NCBI RefSeq assembly: GCF_003287355.1
Contig: NZ_QMIM01000038.1
Coordinates: forward strand, 1 to 42,395
DNA from: Halorubrum sp. 48-1-W
Lineage (GTDB): Archaea; Halobacteriota; Halobacteria; Halobacteriales; Haloferacaceae
Reading direction: 5' to 3'
Length of the DNA stretch: 42,395 bases
In this document: piece after piece, positions 1-6,719 of the stretch
Position numbering within the stretch: the first letter of the stretch is position 1
Layout of the letters: each line of letters opens with the position of its first letter
Notes under the pieces: generated by a model
Told to the model about the DNA's origin: nothing
Database searches by the model: none
The model's input: only the letters and a program-made list of their open reading frames with translations
Position numbers and translations under genes: made by a program

Positions 1-2
1 AC

Positions 3-50
3 GACACCCTCAAGCGCGAGGGCGTCAGCCCGAGCGGTAGGGTGGGGTAG
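3..50 (+). CDS. 3' end of an unidentified upstream gene (partial)
   Basis: Reading from base 3 gives an open frame DTLKREGVSPSGRVG ending in TAG at 48-50. Almost every codon ends in G or C, as in typical genes of this window, and this frame is more gene-like than the other two over the same bases. The 15 visible residues are too few to identify a family. The gene would start left of the window. It could also be chance, since the stretch is short. Confidence 0.35.
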   Translation, partial: DTLKREGVSPSGRVG

Positions 51-51
51 T

Positions 52-243
52 TCACTGGAAGAAGCCAGAATCGATCCACCAGTTCGATATGAGACGGATG
101 GAGAAGACGGTGAAAGCGCGTTTCCCCACGTGTATGGCCCGTTAACGCTGGACCCTGTCGCTGAGATCTTCCCCTTCGAACAGGACGAAACCGGGTTCCG
201 GCTTCCCGAAGCGCTGTTAAATACCGCTTCCACGAACGACTGA
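52..243 (+). pseudogene. DUF952-like C-terminal fragment
   Basis: The frame ending in TGA at 241-243 encodes a tail with VRYE, then FPHVYGPLTLDPV and IFPFE followed by GFRLPEAL. This matches my memory of the C-terminal half of DUF952 proteins, where an arginine-tyrosine-glutamate segment precedes the conserved FPHxYGPL motif. The frame stays open to base 1, but no ATG or GTG lies in it before the motif. Upstream of about base 52 it becomes DUF952-unlike while another frame looks coding. Codons here end in A or T far more often than in neighbouring genes. I read it as a decayed or transferred remnant; the alternative is a 5'-truncated gene running in from the left edge. Confidence 0.5.
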
Positions 244-399
244 CCGGATTCGGTATCGGTTGCTGACTCCGTCGTCCGTACTGACCGAGCCCGACGCGAT
301 CGTTTGGCGACTCCCGTACGAGACGTGCGCCGTCGGTTCGGACGGCACGCCCCCGCCTCCGGGTTCGATCTTTTGTATCCGGACCCCCAACCGTCGACC

Positions 400-978
400 A
401 TGCCGTACGATCCGACCGACACCGCGGTGGTCGTCGTGGACATGCAGAACGGCTTCTGTCACCCCGACGGGAGCCTCTACGCCGAGCCGAGCGAGGCGGC
501 GATCGGGCCCGTGAACGACCTCGTCGCTCGCGCGCGCGACGCCGGGGCGCGGGTCGTCTACACCCGCGACGTCCACCCCCCGGAGCAGTTCGAGGACGCC
601 CACTACTACGACGAGTTCGACCGCTGGGGCGAACACGTCGTCGAGGGGACGTGGGACGCCGAACTCGTCGCCGACCTCGACGTCCGCGAGGCGGACCACG
701 TCGTCGAGAAACACACCTACGACGCCTTCTATCGAACCGACCTCGAGGGGTTCCTCGAGGCACACGGGGTCCGCGACCTCCTGATCTGTGGGACGCTCGC
801 GAACGTCTGCGTGCTCCACACCGCCGGCAGCGCCGGGCTCCGCGACTACCGCCCGGTCGTCGTCGAGGACGCGCTCGGCTACATCACCGAGGAGCATCGC
901 GAGTACGCGGTCGACCACGCGGACTGGCTGTTCGGCGAGACGACGACGCGGGACGCGGTCGCGTTCGACGGCGGGTGA
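400..978 (+). CDS. Isochorismatase-family hydrolase, nicotinamidase-like
   Basis: This 192-residue protein belongs to the cysteine hydrolase (isochorismatase) superfamily, and nicotinamidase is the likeliest activity (nicotinamide to nicotinate in NAD salvage). The catalytic triad is visible as Asp14 (VVVVDMQNGF), Lys104 (VVEKHTYDAF) and Cys137 (GTLANVCVLHTA). A DxH metal site typical of nicotinamidases appears as Asp57 and His59 in TRDVHPPEQF, with another His at 68. WGEHVVEGTWDAEL resembles the WPxHCVxGTxGAE region of PncA proteins. The ATG at 400 is preferred over an upstream in-frame start at 304 because homology begins just after it and a TATA-like TTTTGTAT lies about 25 nt upstream. It is monocistronic. 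Other amidohydrolase substrates are possible. Confidence 0.85.
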   Translation: MPYDPTDTAVVVVDMQNGFCHPDGSLYAEPSEAAIGPVNDLVARARDAGARVVYTRDVHPPEQFEDAHYYDEFDRWGEHVVEGTWDAELVADLDVREADHVVEKHTYDAFYRTDLEGFLEAHGVRDLLICGTLANVCVLHTAGSAGLRDYRPVVVEDALGYITEEHREYAVDHADWLFGETTTRDAVAFDGG

Positions 979-1068
979 CGGGTCGGTCAGCTCCCGCCCG
1001 CCGTCCGCGATTATCAGCCGCGTGAATCGGCGTACAATCCTTTTTACGCACGACCGGGACGCGGGTAC

Positions 1069-1689
1069 ATGGAGCTCTCTCGACGCGGGGTGATCGGCGG
1101 GCTGGGGGTCGTCGGGCTCGGGGCCGTCGGCTTCGCCGGGGCAGTGGCGGTCGATGACGACGGCGACGGCGCGACGACCGAGGCAAGCGACGGCGACGGC
1201 CCGGGAGGCGACGGCGCGGGAAGCGACGGGTCCGGCGAGGACGCCGAGGGGTCGGACGCGACGTCGGTCGCCGTCGACCCGGACGCGCCGTTCGAGGCCC
1301 GACTGCTGTACGAGGACGGGTCGGACGACGGGTCGAGTGGGGACGGGTCGGGCGACGACGGGGAGTCCGGGGACCGGCTCTTCGACGCCGCGGGTCTCGA
1401 GTACGTTCAGGGGGTCCGCGAGGAGGACGGCGAACACCTCGTGTACGTCGCGCTCTCGGAGGCGGGACGGGAGTCGTTCCGCGACCGGCTCGAGACGTCG
1501 GGCGCGATCGACGATCCGGGACCGTTCGCGGTGTCGATGACGCTCGGCGGCGAGGAGGTCCGCCACGTCGACCTCGACGAACCGACCGTGACAGCGCTGT
1601 CGGACGAGGAGTGGAGCGGCGTGTTGACGCTACCGTTCGAGTCGGCGGGGACCGCGGAGTCGGTGTACGGCTCGCTGTCGGCGGAGTGA
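1069..1689 (+). CDS. Secreted or anchored protein with SecD P1-head-like domain
   Basis: The 206-residue product starts with a Tat-like signal (SRRGVIGGLG) and a hydrophobic stretch to about residue 27. An Asp/Gly/Ser-rich acidic linker with short DGSG repeats runs to about residue 105. The C-terminal ~95 residues (LVYVALSEAGRESFRDRLE, then VSMTLGGEEV, then VLTLPFESAGTAESVYGSL) follow the pattern of the SecD P1-head (SecDF P1) domain: a strand before a 'residue-as-substrate' helix, a blocked-site strand, and a final EAxxLAxxL-type helix. There are no SecD membrane segments, so it cannot be a full SecD. A TATA-like CCTTTTTACG lies about 28 nt upstream of the ATG. The domain call is by eye; the function is unknown. 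Confidence 0.65.
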   Translation: MELSRRGVIGGLGVVGLGAVGFAGAVAVDDDGDGATTEASDGDGPGGDGAGSDGSGEDAEGSDATSVAVDPDAPFEARLLYEDGSDDGSSGDGSGDDGESGDRLFDAAGLEYVQGVREEDGEHLVYVALSEAGRESFRDRLETSGAIDDPGPFAVSMTLGGEEVRHVDLDEPTVTALSDEEWSGVLTLPFESAGTAESVYGSLSAE

Positions 1690-1722
1690 CCGCGGCCGAA
1701 ACCCGGCCCTGCGGAGGGGGGC

Positions 1723-1730
1723 GATTTATC
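1723..1730 (+). promoter_or_regulatory. TATA-like box for the zinc-finger gene
   Basis: GATTTATC lies about 28 nt before the GTG at 1755, the expected archaeal TATA-to-transcript distance for a leaderless mRNA. It supports the GTG start. Confidence 0.5.
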
Positions 1731-1754
1731 ACCACTGCGTGCCTCGGTGCGGCC

Positions 1755-1919
1755 GTGAGCGAGACGCGCGACCGGACCGACGACGGCGCCGACCGGGCCA
1801 CCACGGACCACGGGGGACGCCCGTGTCCCCGCTGTGGGGAAGCGATGATCCACAGACACTGCAAGTACGTCTGTCCGGTCCACGGGGTCGTCTACGACTG
1901 TAGCGACACCTTCTATTGA
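1755..1919 (+). CDS. Small CPxCG zinc-finger protein (HVO_2523-like)
   Basis: A 54-residue protein with two zinc knuckles, CPRCGEAM and CKYVCPVHG, followed by VVYDCSDTFY. The N-terminal half is polar and disordered-looking. Haloarchaea encode many such one-domain zinc-finger miniproteins, and this pattern recalls the HVO_2523-type family; that name is from memory. I chose the GTG at 1755 because a TATA-like GATTTATC sits about 28 nt upstream, giving a leaderless transcript that begins at the start codon. An upstream in-frame ATG at 1611 lies inside the preceding gene. Function is not known; nucleic-acid binding or a regulatory role is inferred. Confidence 0.75.
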   Translation: MSETRDRTDDGADRATTDHGGRPCPRCGEAMIHRHCKYVCPVHGVVYDCSDTFY

Positions 1920-2007
1920 GAGGGATCGGCGGCGAGTCGCGGCCTCAGGAACTCTCCAGCGCCGAGACGAAAACGCGCCGTCGTGTCCGCAGTTTCCTGA
2001 GGGAACT

Positions 2008-2015
2008 GTTATACT
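2008..2015 (+). promoter_or_regulatory. TATA-like box ahead of the crtB leader ORF
   Basis: The TGTTATAC stretch lies about 28-30 nt upstream of the ATG at 2041. Transcription would begin at or just before that ATG, so the first codon on the mRNA would belong to the short leader ORF and not to crtB. Confidence 0.45.
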
Positions 2016-2040
2016 TCTGCGGACCGATCTGTTGGTATAC

Positions 2041-2097
2041 ATGATTGGCGACCCGCTCTCGACCCTCCCCAGCGAGTTACCGGGGTCGACATGGTAG
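2041..2097 (+). CDS. Putative 18-residue leader ORF overlapping the crtB start
   Basis: ATG at 2041 opens a frame encoding MIGDPLSTLPSELPGSTW, ending in TAG at 2095-2097. The crtB ATG at 2091 lies inside its last codons, a 7-nt overlap in a different frame. A TATA-like box about 28 nt upstream would make this ORF leaderless, and no clear Shine-Dalgarno sequence precedes crtB. The arrangement suggests translational coupling or a regulatory upstream ORF. It is equally possible that the ORF is fortuitous and crtB is translated from its own start. Confidence 0.35.
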   Translation: MIGDPLSTLPSELPGSTW

Positions 2098-3056
2098 AGA
2101 AACGCCAGGTTGCCCGGGGCAAACGGATCCAGCGTCGCACCGGGAAGACGTTCCACGTCGCCACCCGCCTGCTCCCCGAGGACATCCGGCACCCGACCTA
2201 CGTGTTGTACGGCTTCTTCCGGGTCGCTGACGAGGTGGTCGACGCCGAGGAGACCGCCCCGCCCGACGAGCAACGCGCGGAACTCGAACGCCTCCGCCGA
2301 GCCGCCCTCGGAGAGGAGCCGACCGACGACCCGGTGCTCGAGGCGTTCTCCACGGTTCGGGCCGAACGCGGCATCGACGACCGCGACGTCGACGCCTTCA
2401 TCGACGCGATGGAGAGCGACATCGACACCGACCGATACGAGACGTACGCCGACCTGGAGGCGTACATGGACGGCTCCGCGTCCGCGGTCGGGCGGATGAT
2501 GACCGCGATCATGGACCTCGATCCGGCGGCCGAGGCGACGGCGCTACCGCACGCGACCAGGCTCGGCGAGGCGTTCCAGATGACGAACTTCCTGCGGGAC
2601 GTCCGCGAGGACGTGATCGAGCGCGACCGGATCTACCTCCCGCTCGAGACGCTCCGGCGACACGGCGTGAGCGAGGAGCAGGTACTGGACCTGGAGTTCG
2701 ACGACGACGTGGCCACAGCGATCCGCGAGGAACTCGTCCGGACCGAGCGACTCTACGAGGAGGGCGTCGCCGGGATCAAGTACCTCCCGGAGGACTGCCA
2801 GCTCGCGGTGTTGCTGGCGGCGGTGTTGTACGCCGACCACCACCGGCTCATCAGGAAGCTCGGGTACGACACCGTCTCGACGACGCCGGAGCTCTCGCTC
2901 GTCCGGAAGCTCTCGCTTCTCGTCCGGACCCGCTGGAAGTGGCAGTGGAACCCCGACCCGGAGGCGGTCTTCTACGAGATGAGCCACGGGTTCGACCGCG
3001 ACCACGGTCGCCACGGCCACGGCCGGCACGATCACACGGCCCTCCGGACCGACTGA
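2091..3056 (+). CDS. crtB: Phytoene synthase
   Basis: This 321-residue trans-isoprenyl diphosphate synthase condenses two geranylgeranyl diphosphates to phytoene, the first committed step to C40 carotenoids and bacterioruberin in haloarchaea. Both aspartate-rich substrate and Mg2+ motifs are present: DEVVD at 47-51 after YGFFRVA, and DVRED at 170-174 in TNFLRDVRED, followed by RIYLP. Length and motif spacing fit the squalene/phytoene synthase family. The C-terminus is unusually histidine-rich (HGRHGHGRHDH), which might bind metal. Its start overlaps a short leader ORF. A squalene synthase role is less likely because the motif context matches phytoene synthases. Confidence 0.92.
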   Translation: MVEKRQVARGKRIQRRTGKTFHVATRLLPEDIRHPTYVLYGFFRVADEVVDAEETAPPDEQRAELERLRRAALGEEPTDDPVLEAFSTVRAERGIDDRDVDAFIDAMESDIDTDRYETYADLEAYMDGSASAVGRMMTAIMDLDPAAEATALPHATRLGEAFQMTNFLRDVREDVIERDRIYLPLETLRRHGVSEEQVLDLEFDDDVATAIREELVRTERLYEEGVAGIKYLPEDCQLAVLLAAVLYADHHRLIRKLGYDTVSTTPELSLVRKLSLLVRTRWKWQWNPDPEAVFYEMSHGFDRDHGRHGHGRHDHTALRTD

Positions 3057-3079
3057 ACGATGAACCGAACGCAGTCCCG

Positions 3080-3289
3080 ATGAACCGCGCACGGTTCGTC
3101 CAGCTCGCCGCCCTCGCGTTCGGCCTCGGGTTCGCCGGCTTCGTCGTCCGCGGGACGACGCGACTGCTCGCGTCCTACGAGGCCGCCGTCGCGCTCTCCG
3201 CGCCGCTACTTTTCGCCGCCGTCGGGCTCCTCGTGCTCCTCGTGGTGGTCGCGACGCTGGACGTGACCGGGATCCGCCCGGTGGAGTGA
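3080..3289 (+). CDS. Two-TM small membrane protein
   Basis: A 69-residue hydrophobic protein with two predicted membrane helices, roughly residues 5-23 (VQLAALAFGLGFAGFVV) and 37-61 (LSAPLLFAAVGLLVLLVVVA), joined by a short polar turn. The ATG at 3080 is 23 nt after crtB, so it is probably cotranscribed. A 7-codon ORF beginning at 3060 ends in TGA overlapping this ATG, repeating the overlap seen at crtB. It resembles the small conserved hypothetical membrane proteins common in haloarchaea. No function can be assigned; proximity to crtB may be incidental. Confidence 0.65.
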   Translation: MNRARFVQLAALAFGLGFAGFVVRGTTRLLASYEAAVALSAPLLFAAVGLLVLLVVVATLDVTGIRPVE

Positions 3290-3368
3290 CCGCTGCGGGC
3301 CGGAACGCCCCGTTCGTCGTGCTGGCGCGAGCCGGAACGCCCTTTTCCCGTCGTCCCGGAGCGGGGGT

Positions 3369-4646
3369 ATGAACGTACGAGCCGTCGCCGACCTCTCGCC
3401 CGCCGAGCGGCGCGCCCTCTTCGAGCGCGACGCGGGTATCGAGGCGGTCCGCGGGGACGTCGAGGGGATCGTCGACCGGGTGCGCGAGGAGGGCGACGTG
3501 GCGGTCCGCGAGTTCGCCGAGGAGTTCGACGGGGTGACGGTCGGGAACCTCGACATCACCGACGAGGTTGCCCGCGCACACGCCGAACTCGAGGACGCCG
3601 ACGACCCGGTGCTCGAAGCGGTCCGCGACGCCGCCGAGAACGTCCGCACGTTCCACGAGCGCCAGCGACCGACGGACTGGAACGAGTCGTTCGAGGGCCG
3701 CGAGCTGGGTCGCCGCTTCCGGCCGATCGACCGGGCGGGCGTGTACGTTCCCGGCGGCGCGGCGGCGTACCCCTCCAGCGCGCTGATGGGCGTGATCCCG
3801 GCGGTCGTGGCGGGCGTCGACCACGTCTCCGTCGTGACCCCGCCCGCGGACGATCCGAACCCGGTCACGCTCGCGGCGATCCACGAGGCGGGCGCGGACG
3901 CCGTGTACCAGGTCGGCGGCGCACAGGCGATCGCGGCGCTGGCGTACGGGACGGAGACGGTGACGACCGTACAGAAGGTGGTCGGTCCCGGAAACAAGTG
4001 GGTGACGGCAGCGAAGGCGATCGTCCAGGGCGACGTCGAGATCGACTTCCTCGCGGGACCGAGCGAGGTGCTGGTGCTCGCCGACGGGGACGCCGATCCC
4101 GCGCTCGTCGCGGCCGACCTGGTCGCACAAGCCGAACACGACCCGAACGCCTCCGTGGTCGCGGTCACCGACGACGCCGACCTCGCTGCGGCGGTCGCAG
4201 CCGCGGTCGACGAGCAGACTGCCGAGCGCGAGCGCGAGGAGACGGTCCGGGCCGCCCTCGACAACGACGCCTCGGGCGTCCTCCACGCGCGGTCGATGTC
4301 CGAGGCGGTGCTGTTCGCCGAGGAGTACGCCGCCGAACACCTCTCGATCGTGGCCGAGGACGACGAGGCGCTGCTCGACCGGATCTCGAACGCGGGCTCC
4401 GTCTTCCTCGGGGCACACTCGCCGGTGGCCGCGGGCGACTACGCGGCCGGCCCGAACCACGTCCTGCCGACGAACGGCGGCGCGAAGCGGTACGGCGGGC
4501 TCTCAGTCGACACGTTCCTGCGGTCGTCGACCGTCCAACGGCTCGACCGGGAGGCGCTCGCCGATCTCTCGGACACGATAACGACGCTGGCGGAGGCGGA
4601 GGGGTTGGAGGCACACGCCGAGAGCGTCCGGAAGCGGTTCGAGTAG
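3369..4646 (+). CDS. hisD: Histidinol dehydrogenase
   Basis: The 425-residue enzyme oxidises L-histidinol to L-histidine with two NAD+, the last step of histidine biosynthesis. The family core GPGNKWVTAAKA (207-218) and DFLAGPSEVLVLAD are intact. Expected zinc ligands are visible: Gln254 and His257 in AQAEHDP, Asp357 in GDYAAGPNH, and His415 in LEAHAES. The catalytic Glu-His pair is at 323-324 in AAEHLSIV. Length is normal. It stands alone rather than in a his operon, as is common in haloarchaea. A copy of its last ~65 nt recurs at 12765-12829. Confidence 0.96.
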   Translation: MNVRAVADLSPAERRALFERDAGIEAVRGDVEGIVDRVREEGDVAVREFAEEFDGVTVGNLDITDEVARAHAELEDADDPVLEAVRDAAENVRTFHERQRPTDWNESFEGRELGRRFRPIDRAGVYVPGGAAAYPSSALMGVIPAVVAGVDHVSVVTPPADDPNPVTLAAIHEAGADAVYQVGGAQAIAALAYGTETVTTVQKVVGPGNKWVTAAKAIVQGDVEIDFLAGPSEVLVLADGDADPALVAADLVAQAEHDPNASVVAVTDDADLAAAVAAAVDEQTAEREREETVRAALDNDASGVLHARSMSEAVLFAEEYAAEHLSIVAEDDEALLDRISNAGSVFLGAHSPVAAGDYAAGPNHVLPTNGGAKRYGGLSVDTFLRSSTVQRLDREALADLSDTITTLAEAEGLEAHAESVRKRFE

Positions 4647-4674
4647 CCGTCCCCTGGCAACGGCGCGCGTCCCG

Positions 4675-5010
4675 TCAGTCGGGCTCGGAACCGGGGCCGT
4701 CCGCGTGTACGGCGTCGACCCCATCGACCAGCCGGCATGCTCGACACCGCGTCGCGCCGGCGACGACCGTCGTTCCGCAGTCCGGACACCGGCACCCGCC
4801 CACACCCTCGGTCGCGGCCGCGAGGACGTCGGCAGGAGCGGGGTTCGGGGTCTCGACCGCGCCGCGCGCCGCGAGTCGGTCGACGAGCGCGTCGTCGCGG
4901 AGCCACGCGAGGAACCGCCACAGTCCGAGGTACAGGACCGTCGGCCCGGCGATCGCGACGGCGGCAACGCCGAGCCGCCAGGCGAGCGCGAGGCCGCCGA
5001 CCGTGTCCAT
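4675..5010 (-). CDS. Membrane-anchored zinc-ribbon protein
   Basis: A 111-residue protein with an N-terminal membrane helix (LALAWRLGVAAVAIAGPTVL and onward) and a C-terminal zinc ribbon CRCPDCGTTVVAG followed by TRCRACR. The ATG at 5010 is chosen because the hydrophobic anchor follows at once; the longer open frame to 5190 is arginine-rich and non-natural. It is convergent with hisD, leaving a 28-bp gap. No specific function is recognisable. A membrane-tethered zinc ribbon suggests a protein- or nucleic-acid-interaction role (inference). Confidence 0.7.
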   Translation of the reverse strand: MDTVGGLALAWRLGVAAVAIAGPTVLYLGLWRFLAWLRDDALVDRLAARGAVETPNPAPADVLAAATEGVGGCRCPDCGTTVVAGATRCRACRLVDGVDAVHADGPGSEPD

Positions 5011-5092
5011 GCGTATTGGTAGCACTCTTCGGTGGTATGTCTGTCGCCGTGCGGTCGCGGACGCCGCGTTCCGGAGGGACGGCCGCGGCGCC

Positions 5093-6079
5093 TCAGTCCG
5101 CGCTACGGTCGGTGAACACGACGGCGTCGCAGTCGGCACAGGCGCGAACCGCGCGCTCCGGGTTCCCGCTGACGCCGCCGGGGCCGCCACAGCAGTTCCG
5201 GAGGGTCGTATCGCGGATCGGCCCGCAGCAGGCCGGACAGGTCTCCAAGAACGCCCGAAGGGGACGGGCCGAAGCCCGCGCGACGGCGGCGTCGATATCG
5301 CGTTCGAGGAGGAGCTCGCCGAGCGCGGTCTCCGCGAGCGCGATCGGCCGGCTGAGCCACGCGTCCCGGCGCCCGTCGAGGAGGACCCGACCGTCGTGGA
5401 CCGCTCCGGTGACGTCCTCGCCGGCGATCGAGGCCGCGCGCTCGGCGAGCTCGCGATCGGTGCCGTCCCGGAGCGTCCCGATCCGCTCGCCGAGCGCCGT
5501 CCGGAAGTCGTCGGCGAGCCGGAGCGTTCCGGCGTCGTCGACGAGTACGCCGGCGTCGAGGAGCGACTCCATCACCACCGTCGGGCCGACGTCCGAGTCG
5601 GCTGGGCCGCCGTCGTCGATCCCGTCGGGGTCCTCCCGGCCGGCGTCGGGAGCGTCGACCGCGGTCTCGCCTTCGTTCCCCTCCACGTCGACTCGCCCGG
5701 CCGTCGCTTCGACGGTGCCCGCGCCCTCCGTGTCGTCCGTCGTGAACGACCCGGGACCGTCCGCGAGCGATCCGGAGCCGGCGCCGTCGTCGCGGTCGGG
5801 GCCGAACGAGACCGGGAGCGGTTCGACGAGCCGCGGCGCGAACCCCGGCGTTCCGGGGACGACGTACCCGCGAAGCCAGATGGCCGACGCGCCGCCGAGG
5901 GCTGTGAGGAGCCCGAGCGCGCGACGACGTCGGCCGAGGAGGACGGCGACGACCGCGACGCCGACCGCGTTGACCGCGGTACAGGGGAGACATCGGTTCT
6001 CGCCCGTGTGTTCCGGACGCGAGACGGCGGTCGTCGCGTCCCGAACGACGTCGATCGCCCGGCGGATCGCGTCGATCAC
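5093..6079 (-). CDS. Haloarchaeal membrane protein with C-terminal Cys cluster
   Basis: A 328-residue protein I do not recognise. An N-terminal amphipathic region is followed by CLPCTAVNAV and a hydrophobic segment (about residues 34-66). A long acidic linker runs to about 160, then a helical globular region (SLLDAGVLVDDAGTLRLADDF). A Cys-rich tail has CPACCGP, NCCGG and CADC, likely a zinc or other metal site. GTG at 6079 overlaps the stop of the upstream membrane gene as GTGA, so the two are translationally coupled and probably act together. The paired cysteines in CLPC near the membrane are suggestive of thiol chemistry but unproven. Confidence 0.72.
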   Translation of the reverse strand: MIDAIRRAIDVVRDATTAVSRPEHTGENRCLPCTAVNAVGVAVVAVLLGRRRRALGLLTALGGASAIWLRGYVVPGTPGFAPRLVEPLPVSFGPDRDDGAGSGSLADGPGSFTTDDTEGAGTVEATAGRVDVEGNEGETAVDAPDAGREDPDGIDDGGPADSDVGPTVVMESLLDAGVLVDDAGTLRLADDFRTALGERIGTLRDGTDRELAERAASIAGEDVTGAVHDGRVLLDGRRDAWLSRPIALAETALGELLLERDIDAAVARASARPLRAFLETCPACCGPIRDTTLRNCCGGPGGVSGNPERAVRACADCDAVVFTDRSAD

Positions 6080-6537
6080 GGTACCACCGCCGGACGTCGA
6101 ACCGGTTCGCCGTGGACGGCGCGATAGACCGTCGGGAACGCGGCCAGGCCGGCCGGCTGGACCACGCCGCCGAGGGACGCGACCCACAGGGATCCGACGA
6201 CCTCGATCGCGAGGATCCCGACCCCGACTGCCGCCGAAAGGAAGACCAGACTGAAGTACGCCGTCCGGAGCGGGAGCGTCATCAGCTCGCCGCGTCGAGG
6301 CCAGTCCCCGACGTCGACGACGCCCGCGCGGAACAGCGCGAGGCCGACGCTCCCGGTCGCGATCGCGAAGAGCCCGGCGATCGGGATCGCGTCCGGGTAC
6401 CGCCCCTGTACGAGGAGGACGGCGACGAACGCGGGCGTCGACAGCAGGGACAGCTCCGCGCCGCCGAAGAACACCCGTTCGAGCCACTGTACCACACCGT
6501 CACGGATCCGACCCACGACAGCCCCGGTGGTTCCCAT
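6076..6537 (-). CDS. Four-TM membrane protein
   Basis: A 153-residue integral membrane protein with about four helices (LLSTPAFVAVLLVQG, AIPIAGLFAIATGSVGLALF, TAYFSLVFLSAAVGVGILAI and LWVASLGGVVQPAGLAAFP). The ATG at 6537 is preferred because the extension to 6645 is arginine-rich and not protein-like. It is the first gene of a two-gene unit with the Cys-cluster protein downstream (4-nt overlap). It belongs to no family I can name; the pair may form one membrane complex. Confidence 0.68.
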   Translation of the reverse strand: MGTTGAVVGRIRDGVVQWLERVFFGGAELSLLSTPAFVAVLLVQGRYPDAIPIAGLFAIATGSVGLALFRAGVVDVGDWPRRGELMTLPLRTAYFSLVFLSAAVGVGILAIEVVGSLWVASLGGVVQPAGLAAFPTVYRAVHGEPVRRPAVVP

Positions 6538-6668
6538 CGTCGACCCACTCGGCGCTCGGGACTCAAAGCCGTTCCGTCGCGGTCGGAACGCGCCGGCCGC
6601 TCGGCGAGGCGCGACCGTGTCCGGCACGCCAGTCGGCCCCGTCACGCGCTGTCCTATCAGTTTTGGAG

Positions 6669-6686
6669 ACTATTAGCATCAATAGT
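6669..6686. promoter_or_regulatory. Candidate operator: inverted repeat at the sugar ABC promoter
   Basis: ACTATT-agcatc-AATAGT is a perfect 6-bp inverted repeat with a 6-bp spacer. It abuts the TATA-like box at 6686-6692, where a bound repressor would block TFB/TBP or an activator could recruit them. The TrmB-family gene downstream of the operon is the natural candidate to bind it. The repeat does not match the TACT-N7/8-GAGTA motif reported for Halobacterium TrmB. Confidence 0.4.
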
Positions 6687-6692
6687 TATATA
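6686..6692 (+). promoter_or_regulatory. TATA-like box of the sugar ABC operon
   Basis: TTATATA lies about 30 nt before the ATG at 6720 in an AT-rich pocket that stands out from the GC-rich surroundings. The spacing predicts a leaderless or nearly leaderless transcript and supports the 6720 start over the in-frame ATG at 6663. Confidence 0.6.
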
Positions 6693-6719
6693 CGAGTGTA
6701 TTTTGTAACAACACCTGTA

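Noticed and set aside
217-1566. Long minus-strand ORF of 449 residues
   Set aside because: It is an arginine/valine-rich shadow of the nicotinamidase-like and SecD-like genes, whose plus-strand frames show clear motifs. High-GC DNA gives long antisense frames.
3060-3083. Seven-codon ORF before the two-TM protein as a gene
   Set aside because: Too short to support alone; noted only as a parallel to the crtB leader overlap.
2544-4460. Minus-strand ORF of 638 residues over crtB and hisD
   Set aside because: Antisense shadow; the plus-strand genes have complete catalytic motifs.
4737-6254. Plus-strand ORF of 505 residues opposite the Cys-cluster and membrane genes
   Set aside because: Ser/Arg-rich composition without domains; the minus-strand genes have membrane helices, zinc motifs and start-stop coupling.
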